The notes under the pieces were generated by a model. The model worked only from the letters and a program-made list of their open reading frames with translations, had not been told where the DNA came from and made no database searches. Shown piece after piece: positions 11,775 to 23,682 of a stretch of DNA of 64,000 bases (positions are counted from its first letter, which is position 1; the number at the start of each line of letters is the position of its first letter). The stretch spans positions 1 through 64,000 of the forward strand of contig JADLZK010009279.1 of NCBI GenBank assembly GCA_015847255.1, in the 5' to 3' direction. Position numbers and translations under genes: made by a program. Source of the DNA: Hyparrhenia diplandra. Its lineage: Eukaryota > Streptophyta > Magnoliopsida > Poales > Poaceae.

Positions 11775-13056
11775 CTCAGTAGCATAGAAGTAAATTTGAT
11801 TGCAGCCGTAAACTTGATCTTCAGTCCCTCAGTTCCCTCTCCCTCTCCTTTTCTTCGTTTGGAAGTAAAAGGAAAGCTAAAGAATTAGGGATACTGTTTT
11901 CTTCTTGCATGAAAATCTGCAGCCTTTGTTGCTACTCCCCTCTCACCATGAGCTACGGACGTGTTGTGGATCTGGTTTTGCCACAACCTGGTCAAATCAA
12001 TGACATATGGTTATCATCACGATCACACAATGAAAAATAACTAGAGAAAACAAAGCAATCATCAAAGGTAGGGGAAAAAGACATGCTTCACAGATCATGG
12101 CGTTGCAAGTTATTCCCTGCACCAATAATTTATACTGATAAACAAGGGAAAAAGAGGCAATAATTCATGAGTTCTTACAAGGATGTCTGCCCATTCTTGA
12201 GTAAAGGAACAGGTTGCCCTATTCCAAGATCTAATCAACAATCCAAGGGTTTTTAAAATGCCAAGCCACAAATCATCTAAAAGCAGACCAGTACATTTCA
12301 TCCCCAAACGGCAAACATAAATAAAGGAATCCTACAAGGCTACCGCCGCCATCATGAGTAGTTTAATCTAGCCTCGCGAAGAAGTTAAAACTAAGAAAAC
12401 CTAGCATCGAAAATGTACCTCGTCCGCCCAGCTCATGTTCCAGTCTTCAGCGCTACCCTCCAGTGGTTACGGCTCGAGTCCACCGGCTCGGGCAGCAGGT
12501 CCGGGAGGTCAAGCGAGCGGCGGCCACCGGCTCGCGGCCGCCGGCACCAGAGGCGGTGGCGCGGCACTGTGCGCGCGCACGGCCACGCGGGGCGGACAGG
12601 CGCTGGGGCTGCTGCGCGGCGAGCCGGGCAGGTTGCTACCACGCGGGGGCAAGCCGGCAAGGCGACGACCGGCGGGGGAGCCGCTCCGGCGCTCGGCGAG
12701 TCGAGGGGTCGCGGCGGCGTCGCTGCCGTCGCCGAGCGTCCGTCCGTCCGAGCGAAGTGGGCGCTGGCTGGGATGGCTCGTGTGTCGCTGGCTGGGTGGG
12801 CCAAATTTCTCGTGGGCTCCAGAGTTGGAAAAAATAATTTGGGCCAGAATTCTTTATCTCGACTACCCACTGATCCGCCCACTGTCGAGGCCGCACGTCA
12901 CCACCACAAATAGTGTGCCTTGTCATGGAGGGCCCCGGACATGCCACGTACGCCGCACACGGCACACCTGCTCCCTCCTCCGAGGTCCTCTCTCCGCCGC
13001 GCCTCCAGTCTCCAGGGACCAGGGCTGCACCACCTCCACCTCTCCCACAACTTCCC
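11775..13056. promoter_or_regulatory. shared head-to-head upstream region
   Basis: This 1.3-kb interval separates the start codons of the minus-strand FAR1-like gene and the plus-strand methyltransferase gene. Its middle (about 12430-12930) is GC-rich and CpG-rich, the composition expected of a grass 5' region and first exons. A GT donor-like site on the minus strand at about 12420 (GACGAG then GTACAT) suggests a non-coding first exon of the FAR1-like gene there. No TATA box was assigned with confidence. Confidence 0.45.
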
Positions 13057-16000
13057 ATGGCGGCGATGGGCACGGCGACCACCCTCGCAGCAGCTGCAGC
13101 CCCCCCGCGGCGCCGGCGCCGCGCTGCTATGCTCGGCACCTGCGGCACCACATCGCGGCGCGCCGTAACCGGGTTGCCTCGGCGAGGAGGCTCTACCACC
13201 TGTGCGCCAGCGCCTCACCTGCCGCCACCGCTCCCGACATACCTGACGAAGCGCTCGCGGTGAGCTTCCCGGACCCACCCCACCCCGCTAGGCCGCTGAA
13301 GCATTCCGTCGAGCAGGCAGAGAGCCCGCGCAGTCATAAGTCAGACACACACTTGATCCTCTGAGACGAAGGCGGCTAGTTAAAAGCATGTTTTTCCTTT
13401 TCAGGGACCCTCGGTGGAGCCGGCGCCGGAGACGAAGCTGAGGAAGCTGGCGTGTCCAATCTGCTACTACCCCCTCGCGAGCTCGAGCGATCCGTCGGGT
13501 AAGTGGCCTTTCACCGTTTCGTTCCGCACTACCGTGCCACTGCCACAGGTAACAGGCAGCTGGTTATCGCGCAGCTTCCCAAATTGATGGTTGCTTGTTC
13601 GTCTCCAGCGATGCTTCCAGTCTCGAATGCTCAACCTGCAAGAAATCCTATCCCAACAAACAGGATTACTGGGATCTTACGGTGGCAGTTGGTTCGACAG
13701 AGTACTCGGAATCCATGCCCGCAGCAACAGAGTTGTTCAGGTAAAGAGGTTTGTTCTTTCTTCTGCGATTAGCTGGCCTGGTGATATCTGGGTGAAATGA
13801 GGGGGGCAGGGAATTGTTAACAGTGCAAATTGACCTTCTGTAACTTGAAATTCTAGTGTCTCCTAAATTAGGGGTATGATTCACTCACCCTTTCTGCAGT
13901 TCTGCTTCACTTTTGAGAATGGGGATTCTTTTAAAAGAAATTATTATCCCCACTAACTAACATCTGAAAGGTGAAAGCATTCCTAAGATTAGCTTCAAAA
14001 TCGGAATTGCAAGAAATCTTGATGTCTTTATGGAGTTTTGAAAATTTTGCAACAAAGATAGTTTCTTCCGCATACAAATATAACCAAATGTTGCATGTCG
14101 TACTAATATCAATGTTTGCCAAACTGTTTCTTTTGGGGAGCTGGGGTTCGAGAATATGAGGCTGCATTTGTGTGTTAGTTCTACCAGATTATTTCTTTGT
14201 CCTTACAGATGATTATTCAAACAGGACTCCACTGGTATCTTTTCTTTATGAAAGAGGATGGCGCCAAAATTTCATATGGGGTGGTTTCCCAGGCAAAGAG
14301 AAAGAGGTCTTGCTGCTTAACTATGTTGTATTCTTAAATATTCAATTGCATTTGCGAACTATTTGGGTTACAATCATCTCTATAGAAATTTGATTTGATT
14401 AGTAGCTCCTTTTTATTTTGTTTCCTTTCCCCATGAGGAAAATATGGTACTCAAGTGATCCTGAAGAACATTTGATCATGGTATTTTACTTAGACCAGAT
14501 CACTTTTTGGGTTGGCCATACTAGAAAAGATGGCACTGTTGCATCCAGGCTGGGGCCATTGCAAATGTTAGGCTGTTGACCATGTGCCACAAGTTCTGTT
14601 TATTTTGACAGGCCCTAATTAAACTCAAACCTGGATGAGCCAGGTTCAGTTTGCTTAGAAACTTACATATATATTTAAGCATTACATTTACATATCATTT
14701 GTATGAGCATATAAATTTTTAGATGACTGAAGAACATTGCAATGCTGTAGTTTGAAATGGCGAAAACTTATTTGAGGCCAACAATTGGAGGGACTATTGT
14801 TGATGCAAGCTGTGGAAGTGGCCTGTTCTCAAGATTGTTTGTTAAGAGTGGATTATATTCTCTTGTCGTGGCATTGGATTTCTCAGAGAATATGTTGAAG
14901 CAGTGCAACGAATACATTAAGCAGGAAAACATTTCAGATGAGTATGTCTTTGATCATTAGGTTTAGTTCTGCACCATACTAGTCATCATGTTTAACTTAT
15001 TGAGTCTCCATATTTAGTTGTTCCTTCATGTCAGTAGTTTTGTGGGCGTGATTATTATTTTATTCTAATAATGTGAAATCAAACTGTTTTGTTTCAGGAG
15101 ATTAGAATTGGTGAGGGCTGACATATCCAGACTTCCTTTTGTGAGCGGTTCAATTGATGCTGTGCATGCAGGTGCTGCAATTCATTGTTGGCCATCCCCA
15201 GCTTGTGCTGTAAGATCCCTATTTGCGTTACTAATTTATGTCAAAAGATGTCAACAAGTTTTCATTGCTTTATGTGTGCATAATTGCATTTTTGAAGAGC
15301 TTAATAATAAAATTCTGTGCTTACAGTGTTTATATATTAACCAGCTTCATTAGTTACTCCATACAATTCTTTGCACTCAAAATACATGGCAACATTATAG
15401 TTTGACTAACATAAAAATGGTTTTCCATCATGTATTTTTTACATGAACCTAAGTACTCTATCTGTCCAAAAAAGAGTCGTTATGGAAATATATTCAGTTA
15501 TTTATCTAATGATACTAGTTATGCACCTTAAATACTAATATTTTCTTATATATATTGGGTCAAAGTCGAAAATGTTTGATTTCTCGGGAAGTGAGAATGA
15601 CATTTTCATGGGACAGAGGGAGTACTTGGTTTGCTCCACGTTCCTATGTGCCACAAAATACATGGCAGCATATTAGTTTGCCACTTCCATAATAAACCTC
15701 GAAAATATGTGAATTAATGAATCTTGCATGTTGAACCCACATGCTTGTTGCATTTGTGTTCCTCTTTTCCACCCATGTTTCACAATCATGCAAGTGCATG
15801 AGCACAACCACCAAATCAGTAAGAAGCTGATTTATTCAGGGTCTGTTATTACAACCTACAAGTCATGAAGCTTGATAAAGTAGTGAACAAGGAATTGCTT
15901 TAATGAACAACTTTAGCAACCTTTCAACTTCTCAATATACCTGCTGGGAGATCTATGTTTATGCTTTTCACTTCCTCCTACCTGGTGATGATTGGTGAAA

Positions 16001-16486
16001 CTGCCTTTTCTGTTTATCTTTTCATAGGTTGCAGATATCAGTAGAGTCCTTCGCCCAGGGGATTTTTTTTGTTGCTTCCACATTCATAGCAGATGTTATT
16101 CCGCCAGCTATTCCATTACTGAGTATTGGACGCCCGGTAATGCCAACTCCTAATTATTCACAAAATAATGTTTTTTCCGTGACAACAAGCCAAATCACAT
16201 TAATTAAACCTGAAGTGGTTCCGTAGTGTTTTGAATCCTCCAAGTTAATGGACGGAAGATTAAATTTGGGATCATCTTGTGCTGCTATATGTAAATTCAC
16301 TTTGCCCTGTGTTCTCTTACACTACCTTTTGGAATTATCTTGCAGTACATTAGCCAAATATCTGGGAATAATATCTTCTTATCCGAAGTGGAGCTTGAAG
16401 ATCTTTGCAAAGCATGTGGGCTGGTTGATTTCAAATTTGTCAGAAATGGATTCTATATAATGTTTTCTGCCACTAAAGCAAGCTAA
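13057..16486 (+). CDS. SAM-dependent methyltransferase, plastid type (At1g78140/At2g41040-like), 8 exons, frameshifts
   Basis: Spliced reading: exon 1 to 13259; then 13405-13498, 13575-13740, 14225-14306, 14751-14941, 15098-15209, 16028-16136 and 16346-16486. All internal junctions have AG/GT ends and matching phases. The protein has a CPICYYPL...CSTCKKSYPN zinc-binding pair, ELFR-TPLVSFLYERGWRQNF, the AdoMet-binding motif I IVDASCGSGLFSR, ALDFSENML, VRADISRLPF, GAAIHCWPSP and RVLRPGDFF, ending in MFSATKAS. This is the layout of plant chloroplast 'uncharacterized methyltransferase' proteins; the substrate is not known to me. Exon 7 has eight T where seven would keep frame (16052-16059). In exon 1 the ATG at 13057 opens an Ala/Arg-rich transit-like stretch (LAAAAAPPRRRRR) that is not in frame with the conserved exon-1 end (LYHLCASASPAA), so at least one more indel lies in exon 1. 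Convergent with the MFS gene. Confidence 0.88.
15456..15622. mobile_element. Stowaway MITE in intron 6 of the methyltransferase gene
   Basis: Ends CTCTATCTGTCC and GGGACAGAGGGAG are inverted and flanked by TA (15454-15455, 15623-15624), the Tc1/mariner-type target. 167 bp, non-coding. It sits wholly inside the 15210-16027 intron. Confidence 0.85.
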
Positions 16487-17388
16487 TTAAATAGCAGCAA
16501 TCGTCGTGAAGTTTATGTCAAGACTTCTTTTTTTTTTGTACTGTAAATGGTAAATACACTGTTTAATAATTATGTTTAGTGAACTATATGGCTAATTCTC
16601 TTGTCTTGTGTCTTGATAAATGTTGAAATATTTTGTTACAGGTTTCTTTTTGTGCATTTGGGCGGCTGTGGCCAGCTCTTAAGGCTGACAGCTTTCCTCA
16701 AGGGAGGTGTGATGTAAATAGTGAATACACATGATTTACTTGACTGACCCCATTATAGCATGGAGTACATCAGTTATTTGTATATACAGCTTCATAGGTC
16801 TTACAACCATATATTGTATTGATCGATGCAGAAACTGGGATATTAATATATTTTTTTAAAAAAAAGAGCTACATAGATCTTGGAATTCTGCAGTATATTA
16901 ATTCATCTATACTGTTCACATCCCAAAAACTTAACCAAATTTACTCACACTAGTTTTTTTTTTTTTTTCAATGATATTCATTATTCACACTAGTTTTATG
17001 AAATCAATGCTCTGCGCTCTAATCCGCTAAAGGAATATTTTTATTTAACTGCTAAAGGAATAATTGAGAAGCACAAAGACGGCAAAGGAGCCTCACTTAC
17101 CTATTTTTAGCAATGTTTGTGGTTTTTTTATCAAGTAAAAAGTTGCATTTCTCATCTCATGTAATAAAGAGTTTATTTAGATGCAAATATAGTCTGTACA
17201 TTTCGTCTTTCCATGCGTGGTAACCGGTAAAGACGGTTCCGACGAGGCATGTTTCATCTATTGGAGAATCTGAAACTGTACGAAGAGCAACACTTGACAA
17301 TTGACAGTGTCCAGGAAACGTCCAGGAAACGATGCAGGACTTGAGATTTGGTTGACCTGCTCTTGCCCGCCTCCACCCGGAAGCCTCC
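16487..17388. other. convergent 3' flanks of methyltransferase and MFS genes
   Basis: AT-rich, with no reading frame of note. Holds a 27-bp poly-T micro-insertion (16958-16984, listed separately). The 3' UTRs of both genes must lie here; no polyadenylation signal was chosen. Confidence 0.5.
16958..16984. mobile_element. 27-bp poly(T) micro-insertion with target duplication
   Basis: The string TCACACTAGTTTT occurs at 16945-16957 and again at 16985-16997, bracketing eleven T followed by CAATGATATTCATTAT. Read on the minus strand this is a short body plus poly(A) tail, as left by extreme 5' truncation during target-primed reverse transcription. Confidence 0.6.
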
Positions 17389-19231
17389 TCAAGATATTAG
17401 CCTCTGATTTAAGGGGCTGACAGAAGATTCTTCGTCTTCCCGTGTATGAACCGCACTTGACTCATTGTCACTGGCTTCTTCGCCGAGTTGGTCATCCGAC
17501 GCCATCAGGAGCTCCTTTCGAGCACGCTCCCTGTCTCGTGGGTACGTGCAGTACAGGAAGGTGTAGGTCACGCAACAGATGGCCATGGGCACGGCGATCT
17601 CCGTGTACACAGCCTTTGCCAACGCGGCGGCGTTCTCCCTGTCCGTGTCCACGCTGGTCTCGTCCGAGACCGGCTTGTAGCCGAACACGCGCTCCGCAAG
17701 AACACCGACGATGGGAGACGCGAACGACGCGAACACCGCTTCGAAACACTTGTCCAGCGCGTACACCGTCGTCCTCGCCTTCTCCGGCACAATCTCCGCG
17801 AAGATGGGGCTGCAATGCAATCACGCAGGAAGAAGAATTAGAGACAATGGACAGTCAATGAGCAAGCAACAATGCAACACAACAAGATACTGTTGGTCAT
17901 ACATACTTGTTGGTCGCCGAGGCGTTCCAGGAGATGGCGAAGCCCATGATGAAGAAGGTGACGGCGTGCGCGACGCCGGTGGACGGGTCATTGGGCAACG
18001 CCAGCAGCAGGATGGCGCCGAGCGGGAGCGCGGACGCGGAGCTTATCTGCGCCAGCGCGATCCGGCCGGTGTTGGGGAACCGTCTGGAGACGGGGTCACC
18101 GATGAGTCCGCCAAAGAGCGCGCCGAGCGCGGTGGCGAACAGGTACAGCCCCGTGATGACGCTGGTCTCCCAGTTGGTGAAGCCGACGAGCTCCAGCCAC
18201 ATGGCGGAGAAGTTGAGCGCGGACCACGGGATGGAGCCGGCGATCCCCTGCGCCACGATGATCCGGAACGTGGTGACACCGAGGACGCGCCGCGCGTGCC
18301 GGAGCAGCTCCTTGGCTTCTTCCGTCGTCGAGGAGGCGGTCTTGTTGGACTTGGCGGTCGGGTCCGCGGCGAAGAGCCACATGAGCACGCCCAGCGCGAC
18401 GCTAATGACGGCCACGGCGTGGAAGGCCACCCGCCACCCGGCCACGCCGAGGAAGGTGATCGGCGCGAGCAGCACACCGAAGGAGCCACCCAGGATGGAG
18501 CCCAGGTTGCAGGTCATCTGCAGCCAGCCGAAGGCCGCGCCGCCGGGTGTGGTCGTCCGTGTAGTCGGCGACCAGGGAGCTGATCGCCGGGAGCACCAGC
18601 GCGAGGCCGATGCCGTTGAGGCCCCGCGAGATCGCCATCTGCGCAGTGCGCATGCGAGCGCGCGAGTCAGTCAGTTTGATTGCGGGTCAGCGGATGGGCC
18701 CCACGTGTCAGAGTACACATAAATATCATCGACCTTCTTCCTTTATTTTATTATTTTTTGCAAAATTAAACTGGAATATTCGGATAACCGCTACTACGTT
18801 TGGTGGTAGGTACGACTTGCCGCGCGAGAAACGTGCAGCTGTGGGTCCGCTACGTCAGTGACAGGATGAGGAGGAGGGAGCAGGGAGGAAATTGGGGGAG
18901 ACGGCGAAGGACGGACCTGGAGGAAGGTGCCGGAGACGGCGACGAGGAAGGTGGCGGCGGCCCAGAGGAAGGCGCCGACGGCGACGACGCGGGCCCGGTC
19001 GTGGCGCGCGGAGGCGTAGGCGGCGAGCGGGTAGCAGGCGGCCTGGACGAGCGCGCGGCAGAGGGTGAGGGAGCCCAGCGCCGTCGGGGAGGCGCCCAGC
19101 GCCGCGCCCACCTCCTTGTACACGGCGGGAAGCAGCACCTCGTCCGCCTTCTCCAGCACCGACGCCAGGTTCACCAGCACCAGCGTCCATCGCCGCCGCG
19201 ACGCCGCTTCGGCATCCGCCGGATCCCTCAT
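17389..19231 (-). CDS. major facilitator superfamily transporter (UNE2/spinster-like), 3 exons, one frameshift
   Basis: Integral membrane transporter of unknown substrate. Exons: 19231-18917 (start MRDPADAEAAS), 18638-17907 and 17809-17389, with correct GT/AG and phases (exon 2 needs one base fewer). Exon 1 holds ASVLEKADEVLLPAVYKEVG and the first helices. Exon 2 holds AISRGLNGIGLALVLPAISS, SILGGSFGVLLAPITFLGVA, a charged central loop (DPTAKSNKTASST), then LVGFTNWETSVITGLYLFAT and GALFGGLIGDPVSRRFPNTG (the MFS loop motif G-x-x-x-D-x-x-x-R). Exon 3 holds PIFAEIVPEKARTTVYALDK, ASPIVGVLAERVFGY and an acidic cytosolic tail. About 488 residues, typical. An extra base near 18545 (around CACCCGG) shifts frame inside exon 2 between ADYTDDHT and AFGWLQMTCN. 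Its neighbour, the methyltransferase gene, is convergent; the same two families are, from memory, adjacent in Arabidopsis (At1g78130 UNE2 and At1g78140). Confidence 0.88.
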
Positions 19232-20512
19232 TTCCGCCACCCCGCGCGGCTGGCTCCTAGTTACTAGCAGGCTCAGCTGCTGGCCGCCAAGAATTGCGCG
19301 GCGACTAGCCGGAGGCAAGGCAGGAAGCGTCCCCCGGCCGATCGAAGCTCAATTTCTTGAGATGAGATGAGAGCAGAGACAGCCTTGTGTGTTTTTATCA
19401 AGCTCGAGCGGGGATTTGACCAATTGACCCAGAAAGAAGCGATGAGCAGGTGAGCCACAGCCACCGCCAAGGCTGAGCTGGAAGCTCGCCTCGTGGCTCA
19501 TAACATAATCCGGCGGCGCGACAGCAAGCAGCCCTTTATGTTGCTTGCTTGGCTAGTTGTTGGGCAGCGAAATTAGGTTGTGCTAGACTTGTGAGTTACT
19601 CCTAGCTTGTTAACAAATTAAACGAGCTTCCATTAAAAAAAAAACAACTTAACTGCTACTTTATCTTGTTAAATAATATAAACGAGTTCATTTAAGTTGG
19701 GTCACTAATGTGCTAGACTAGATCACTAACAAGTCAAGTCACTAACGAGCCGAATTATGTAAGATATTTCTGAGGAACTTAGGACCTTAACTCAGGACAA
19801 TTGGGACATTAGTACCTTACAACCGTCTTCCACGTAACTTCATACAATTCTTGGCCGATTCCGATGGCTGAGATTGTGCCACGTCGACTGCAATATGATC
19901 CAACGGTTGTGCGGCTCCGGCCTCCGCCTCCCGAGTCCTCCCGCTGCCCCGACACCTCCTTCCTCTAGGCGTGGTTGGGCCCGGCTACCCCCGGCCGGCG
20001 AGGTGCGGGCGCGGACCGCCCGGCCATCGATGTGGGCGGGTGGTCTCATTTGCCTCTACAACCCGGCACGACCGGCGATGTGAACATGGTGGCCGGGCGA
20101 CCCCGAAGCGGGCGGCGGCACCGGGCAAGGCAGTTCCGGCCACCATGGCGCGGGCATGGGGCTCGAGCGGCCCCCATTTGTCAAGTCTGCGAGTGCATCG
20201 GGCCCGGTGTGACGCCTAGCCCACCACCCGCCTCACAACCCTGGAGGCCGCTGGTCCCTCTCGTCCTCGCAACTGCGGCGGTCACCACCTCGTTGGTGAC
20301 GCTCACCTGATGGCCATCGTCGTTGGTAAGGAAGACACAAGTCCACCGCCTCCCATGTTTCCTTCCGTTGGAGTTGGTGTAGAACCGAACTTGTCCTGCG
20401 AGGGGAGCCAGCAAAACACTTGCACCTTTGCCGAGTAATGCCTCACACGGTGTGCTTGAAGAATTGCCCCTGAAAAGTGAAGATAGCTAAAGAGTGTGAA
20501 AGGGCACCATCA
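19232..20512. other. upstream of MFS gene plus unexplained GC-rich block
   Basis: 19232-19860 is the MFS gene's upstream region and includes short repeats around GAGTT/AACGAG. From 19860 to about 20420 the sequence turns GC-rich with short frames on both strands. A minus frame (20414-20181) includes RFYTNSNGRKH and TNEVVTAAVA but matches nothing I recognise. It could be a captured gene fragment or an old exon. Confidence 0.35.
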
Positions 20513-20521
20513 AGTAACATG

Positions 20522-22212
20522 CGAAATTCCTGTATCGCGGTCGTCCGCGAGTGAAGGTAACTCGCGGACGATCCGACCACGTGCGCACGCTGTTCTCACT
20601 CCCACTCTCTCTTCTCTCTGCTCTTTTTTTTTTTTTTGTCTTTTTCCTGCATGTGCTGATGTCAATGATGATGACAACTTTAAAAACCAAAATATTTTTA
20701 AAATGGCTATAATTCTTAAATGGTGCATCCGTTTTTAATTAAAATGCGCACCGGTGTGTTCTCTACGCGATGAAACGAACAAAACTAGATCCCACTTGAC
20801 TATGTTTTGAAGATTTTATTTTTTTGATTTTTTTTATAATAGCAAATTATGTATATTAACTTTCCTTTCCCTTTTCTTTTCATTCTCTTTCTTCTGTCTT
20901 AAGTTACGGTATTTTTTCGTGATTTTTTTTTCCTTTTGGGAGACATAAATCATTCAGGGACAGTGGTATAGGGATAGTAATGGGTGGGGAGATCAAATAA
21001 AAGCAACTTTTATAATAGTAATAAGTCATATAGGTATAACTTATACGTATAACCTATACTATATAACTTATAAAACAACAATAAGACTTAACTACGACAT
21101 GTATTGTCCAACATATATGTATAACTTATATTATATAACTTGTAGAATATAACAGAAAGACCAAATTACAAGATGTACTGGGTAACATATACGTATAACT
21201 TATAGTGTATAACTTATAGAACATAACAATAAGACCTAACTACGACATGTCATTGTCTAACATATATGTATAACTTATATTATAACTTATAGAACATAAC
21301 AGAAATACCAAAACTATAATATGTGTTTGTGTAACATATATGTATAACTTATAGTGTATAATTTATAGAACATAACAATAAGATCAAACTACAAAGCATG
21401 GGTTGTCTAACTTATACTTTTAACTTATAGTGTATAACTTATGAAACATAACAATAAGACAAAACTAGGTGTTGTAGTGTCTAACATATATGTATAACTT
21501 ATAGTGTATATCTTATAGAACATAACAATAAGAGCAAAAATACAACATGTGCTATCTAAATTATACTTTTAACTTATAGTGTATAACTTATGGAACATAA
21601 CAATAAGACAAAAATAGGTGTTGTAGTGTCTAACATATATATATAATTTATATTATATAGCTTAAAGAACATAATATGAAAAGACCAAAACTACAATATG
21701 TATTGTGTAACATATACATATAACTTATAGTGTATAATTTATAGAACATAACAATACGATCAAACTATACAAGCATGTCTTTGTCTAATTTATACTTTTA
21801 ACTTATAGTGTATAACTTATGGAACATAACAATAAAACAAAACTAGATGATGTAGTGTCTAACATATATTGTATAACTTATATAATATAACAATTGATAT
21901 TGGAAAAAAAAAAAAAAATAAAATCTCCAAAACATAGTCAAGTGGGATCTAGTTTTATTCGTTTTCGTCACATAGAACACACCGGTGCAGACGGAATTTA
22001 AAACGGATACATCATTCAAGAGTTATATCAGTTTTTTTTAAAAAATGTTTAGCTTTTTACGCCGACATCATCGCATGCAAAAAGTAAAGAAAGCCTCTCA
22101 GCTTTCCAAAAGTGGATAAAAGTGGGAATAGAAACTTTCCTAGGAAAGTTGTTTTGTCGGATCGTCCTCGAGTTAGTCTACGTCGCGGACGTTCGCGATT
22201 TAGTCACGCCCC
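20522..22212. mobile_element. non-autonomous Mutator-like element (MULE), 1.69 kb
   Basis: The 9-bp string AGTAACATG flanks both ends (20513-20521 and 22213-22221), the target-duplication length of Mutator-like elements. Long terminal inverted repeats of about 310 bp (20522-20835 and 21900-22212) match in blocks: the arm ends carry ATCGCG-CGTCCGCGA and CGAGGACGATCCGAC-type strings, then CACCGGTGTGTTCT and AACTAGATCCCACTTGACTA. The roughly 1-kb interior has no transposase and is mostly a tandem array (see 21035-21895). Confidence 0.88.
21035..21895. repeat. AT-rich minisatellite, ~75-bp units, core of the MULE
   Basis: About 11-12 imperfect units, each starting AACATATATGTATAACTTAT or AACTTATACTTTTAACTTAT and continuing AGTGTATAACTTAT-GAACATAACAATAAGA, then a variable tail. 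Tail types recur in order (…ATATGTGTTTGTGT, …AAGCATG-TTGTCT, …GTTGTAGTGTCT), giving a roughly 225-bp three-unit higher-order period in the second half. Confidence 0.85.
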
Positions 22213-23113
22213 AGTAACATGCATGCAGACACATCCATGAAGATGCCCCACGTGGACCTTCCAGGTGCTAAAGCCGCAAAATAAAACCAGAATACAAAAT
22301 TAGTCTAACAATAGTTCCAAACCTATAAGTTTTATGTGATCTTCTACTTCTAAAAGGAATGTGACAATTTGGCGTTGCAGAATGTTTGTCCGAGAAGTCC
22401 ATTGCATATTAAATTCTAAAGTTAGAAAAATTATTCGTTCTGTTGGAATCCTTTCTTCCACCATGTTATACCCTTTTCTTCTAGGTTACCTATGCTCAAT
22501 ACTTTTCCTAATTGATTGACAGAGAACGAAGGAAAAAAGAAGAGAAATTCAAGCTGTTTGCTTGCCTAAGGTTGAGACCTCAGCAGAAGAAAAATTCCCT
22601 ATGCATTTGTTCACTAGAGCACCAATTTAGGTAAATGTAGATCCATATTTCTGTAGAGTTTTATGTAAATAATTAATAGAGTTTGTTTCTCTGTTCAAAT
22701 TACTACAAAATTAATTTGTGTTCCATTCCCTTGTTTTAGCCATTTTTTCAAAAAAAAAAAAAAAAATCACAGTTTGTAAAAGATAGGCTTAACTATATGT
22801 TGCGTCAATAATTTTATACGATTCTAAAAACAAAACTATAAATTCCTCTACACATAAATATTACCACATATATGAAATAACGATCCATTAAATAAAATAA
22901 TTTAACAAAACAAAAAGACATAATTAACGAACCCCTGTACAACAAGTTCACCAAACATAACCTGGTCAGCATAGCTTAGCTTATAAATTGAAATAATATT
23001 AGCTTTGCTGCATTTTCGTTACATGCTCCCATTCGGGAATAATTTGATCACTCAAAGTTCAATACTAGGAACCGCTCCATACACAATCTATTATAATAAC
23101 CACTTCCTCTAAT

Positions 23114-23138
23114 TTTTTTTTTTTTTTTTGATAAAAAC
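23114..23138. mobile_element. 25-bp poly(T) micro-insertion with 13-bp target duplication
   Basis: CACTTCCTCTAAT is exactly duplicated at 23101-23113 and 23139-23151. Between the copies lie only a run of 17 T and GATAAAAA. This is the footprint of a retroposition event that copied little more than the tail. Confidence 0.75.
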
Positions 23139-23478
23139 ACTTCCTCTAATGTTGACCTTTTCCGGAAATACAACTACGTGAATCTGTTACAATAAAATGG
23201 TCTCGTAATGCCTGCGCGGCAAGGCCACGTGCCTTTTCTAGTTAGATACTAATTTGATGACATAAATATTATTTTTTTAAAAATTTAAATCCATTGTATT
23301 TCAGAATGCAGGGAGCAAAACTAACGACTTTTGGTGAAAAAGAGTAGTCACTTTATTTCTCTATGTTTGTCAATATAATCCGCCGAGAAGTATATTTAAG
23401 AAATTTTTAAATAGGAAAATGGTACACATAGAACTTTCGTGTTTCATGAAACATCCATTTTTCTTCTCTAAAGTAGTA

Positions 23479-23682
23479 CTCCCTCCGTCCCTAAATAGAT
23501 GTCATTCTCGCTTCCCGAGAAGTCAACGTTTTCAAACTACCGGCAATTATATATTAAAATATATAAATATTTTACGATTTGAAGATATAAATGTTGCACG
23601 TATTTTCTACAAACCTAGTCAAAGTTGAGAAAGTTTGACCGACACGCACCCCATAGCGACATCTAAAAAGGGACGGAGGGAG
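23479..23682. mobile_element. Stowaway MITE
   Basis: Termini CTCCCTCCGTCCC and GGGACGGAGGGAG are inverted repeats, flanked by TA on both sides (23477-23478, 23683-23684). 204 bp. The interior string ATGTTGCACGTATTTT is shared with the Stowaway at 30219-30739, so both belong to one family. Confidence 0.93.

Noticed and set aside
12433..13364. 309-codon plus and 149-187-codon minus frames between the FAR1-like and methyltransferase genes
   Set aside because: GC-rich 5' regions; only the last part of the plus frame (before 13259) is used, as methyltransferase exon 1.
17711..18722. Long plus-strand frames opposite the MFS gene
   Set aside because: Antisense shadows of a GC-rich exon; the minus strand has membrane helices and correct splicing.
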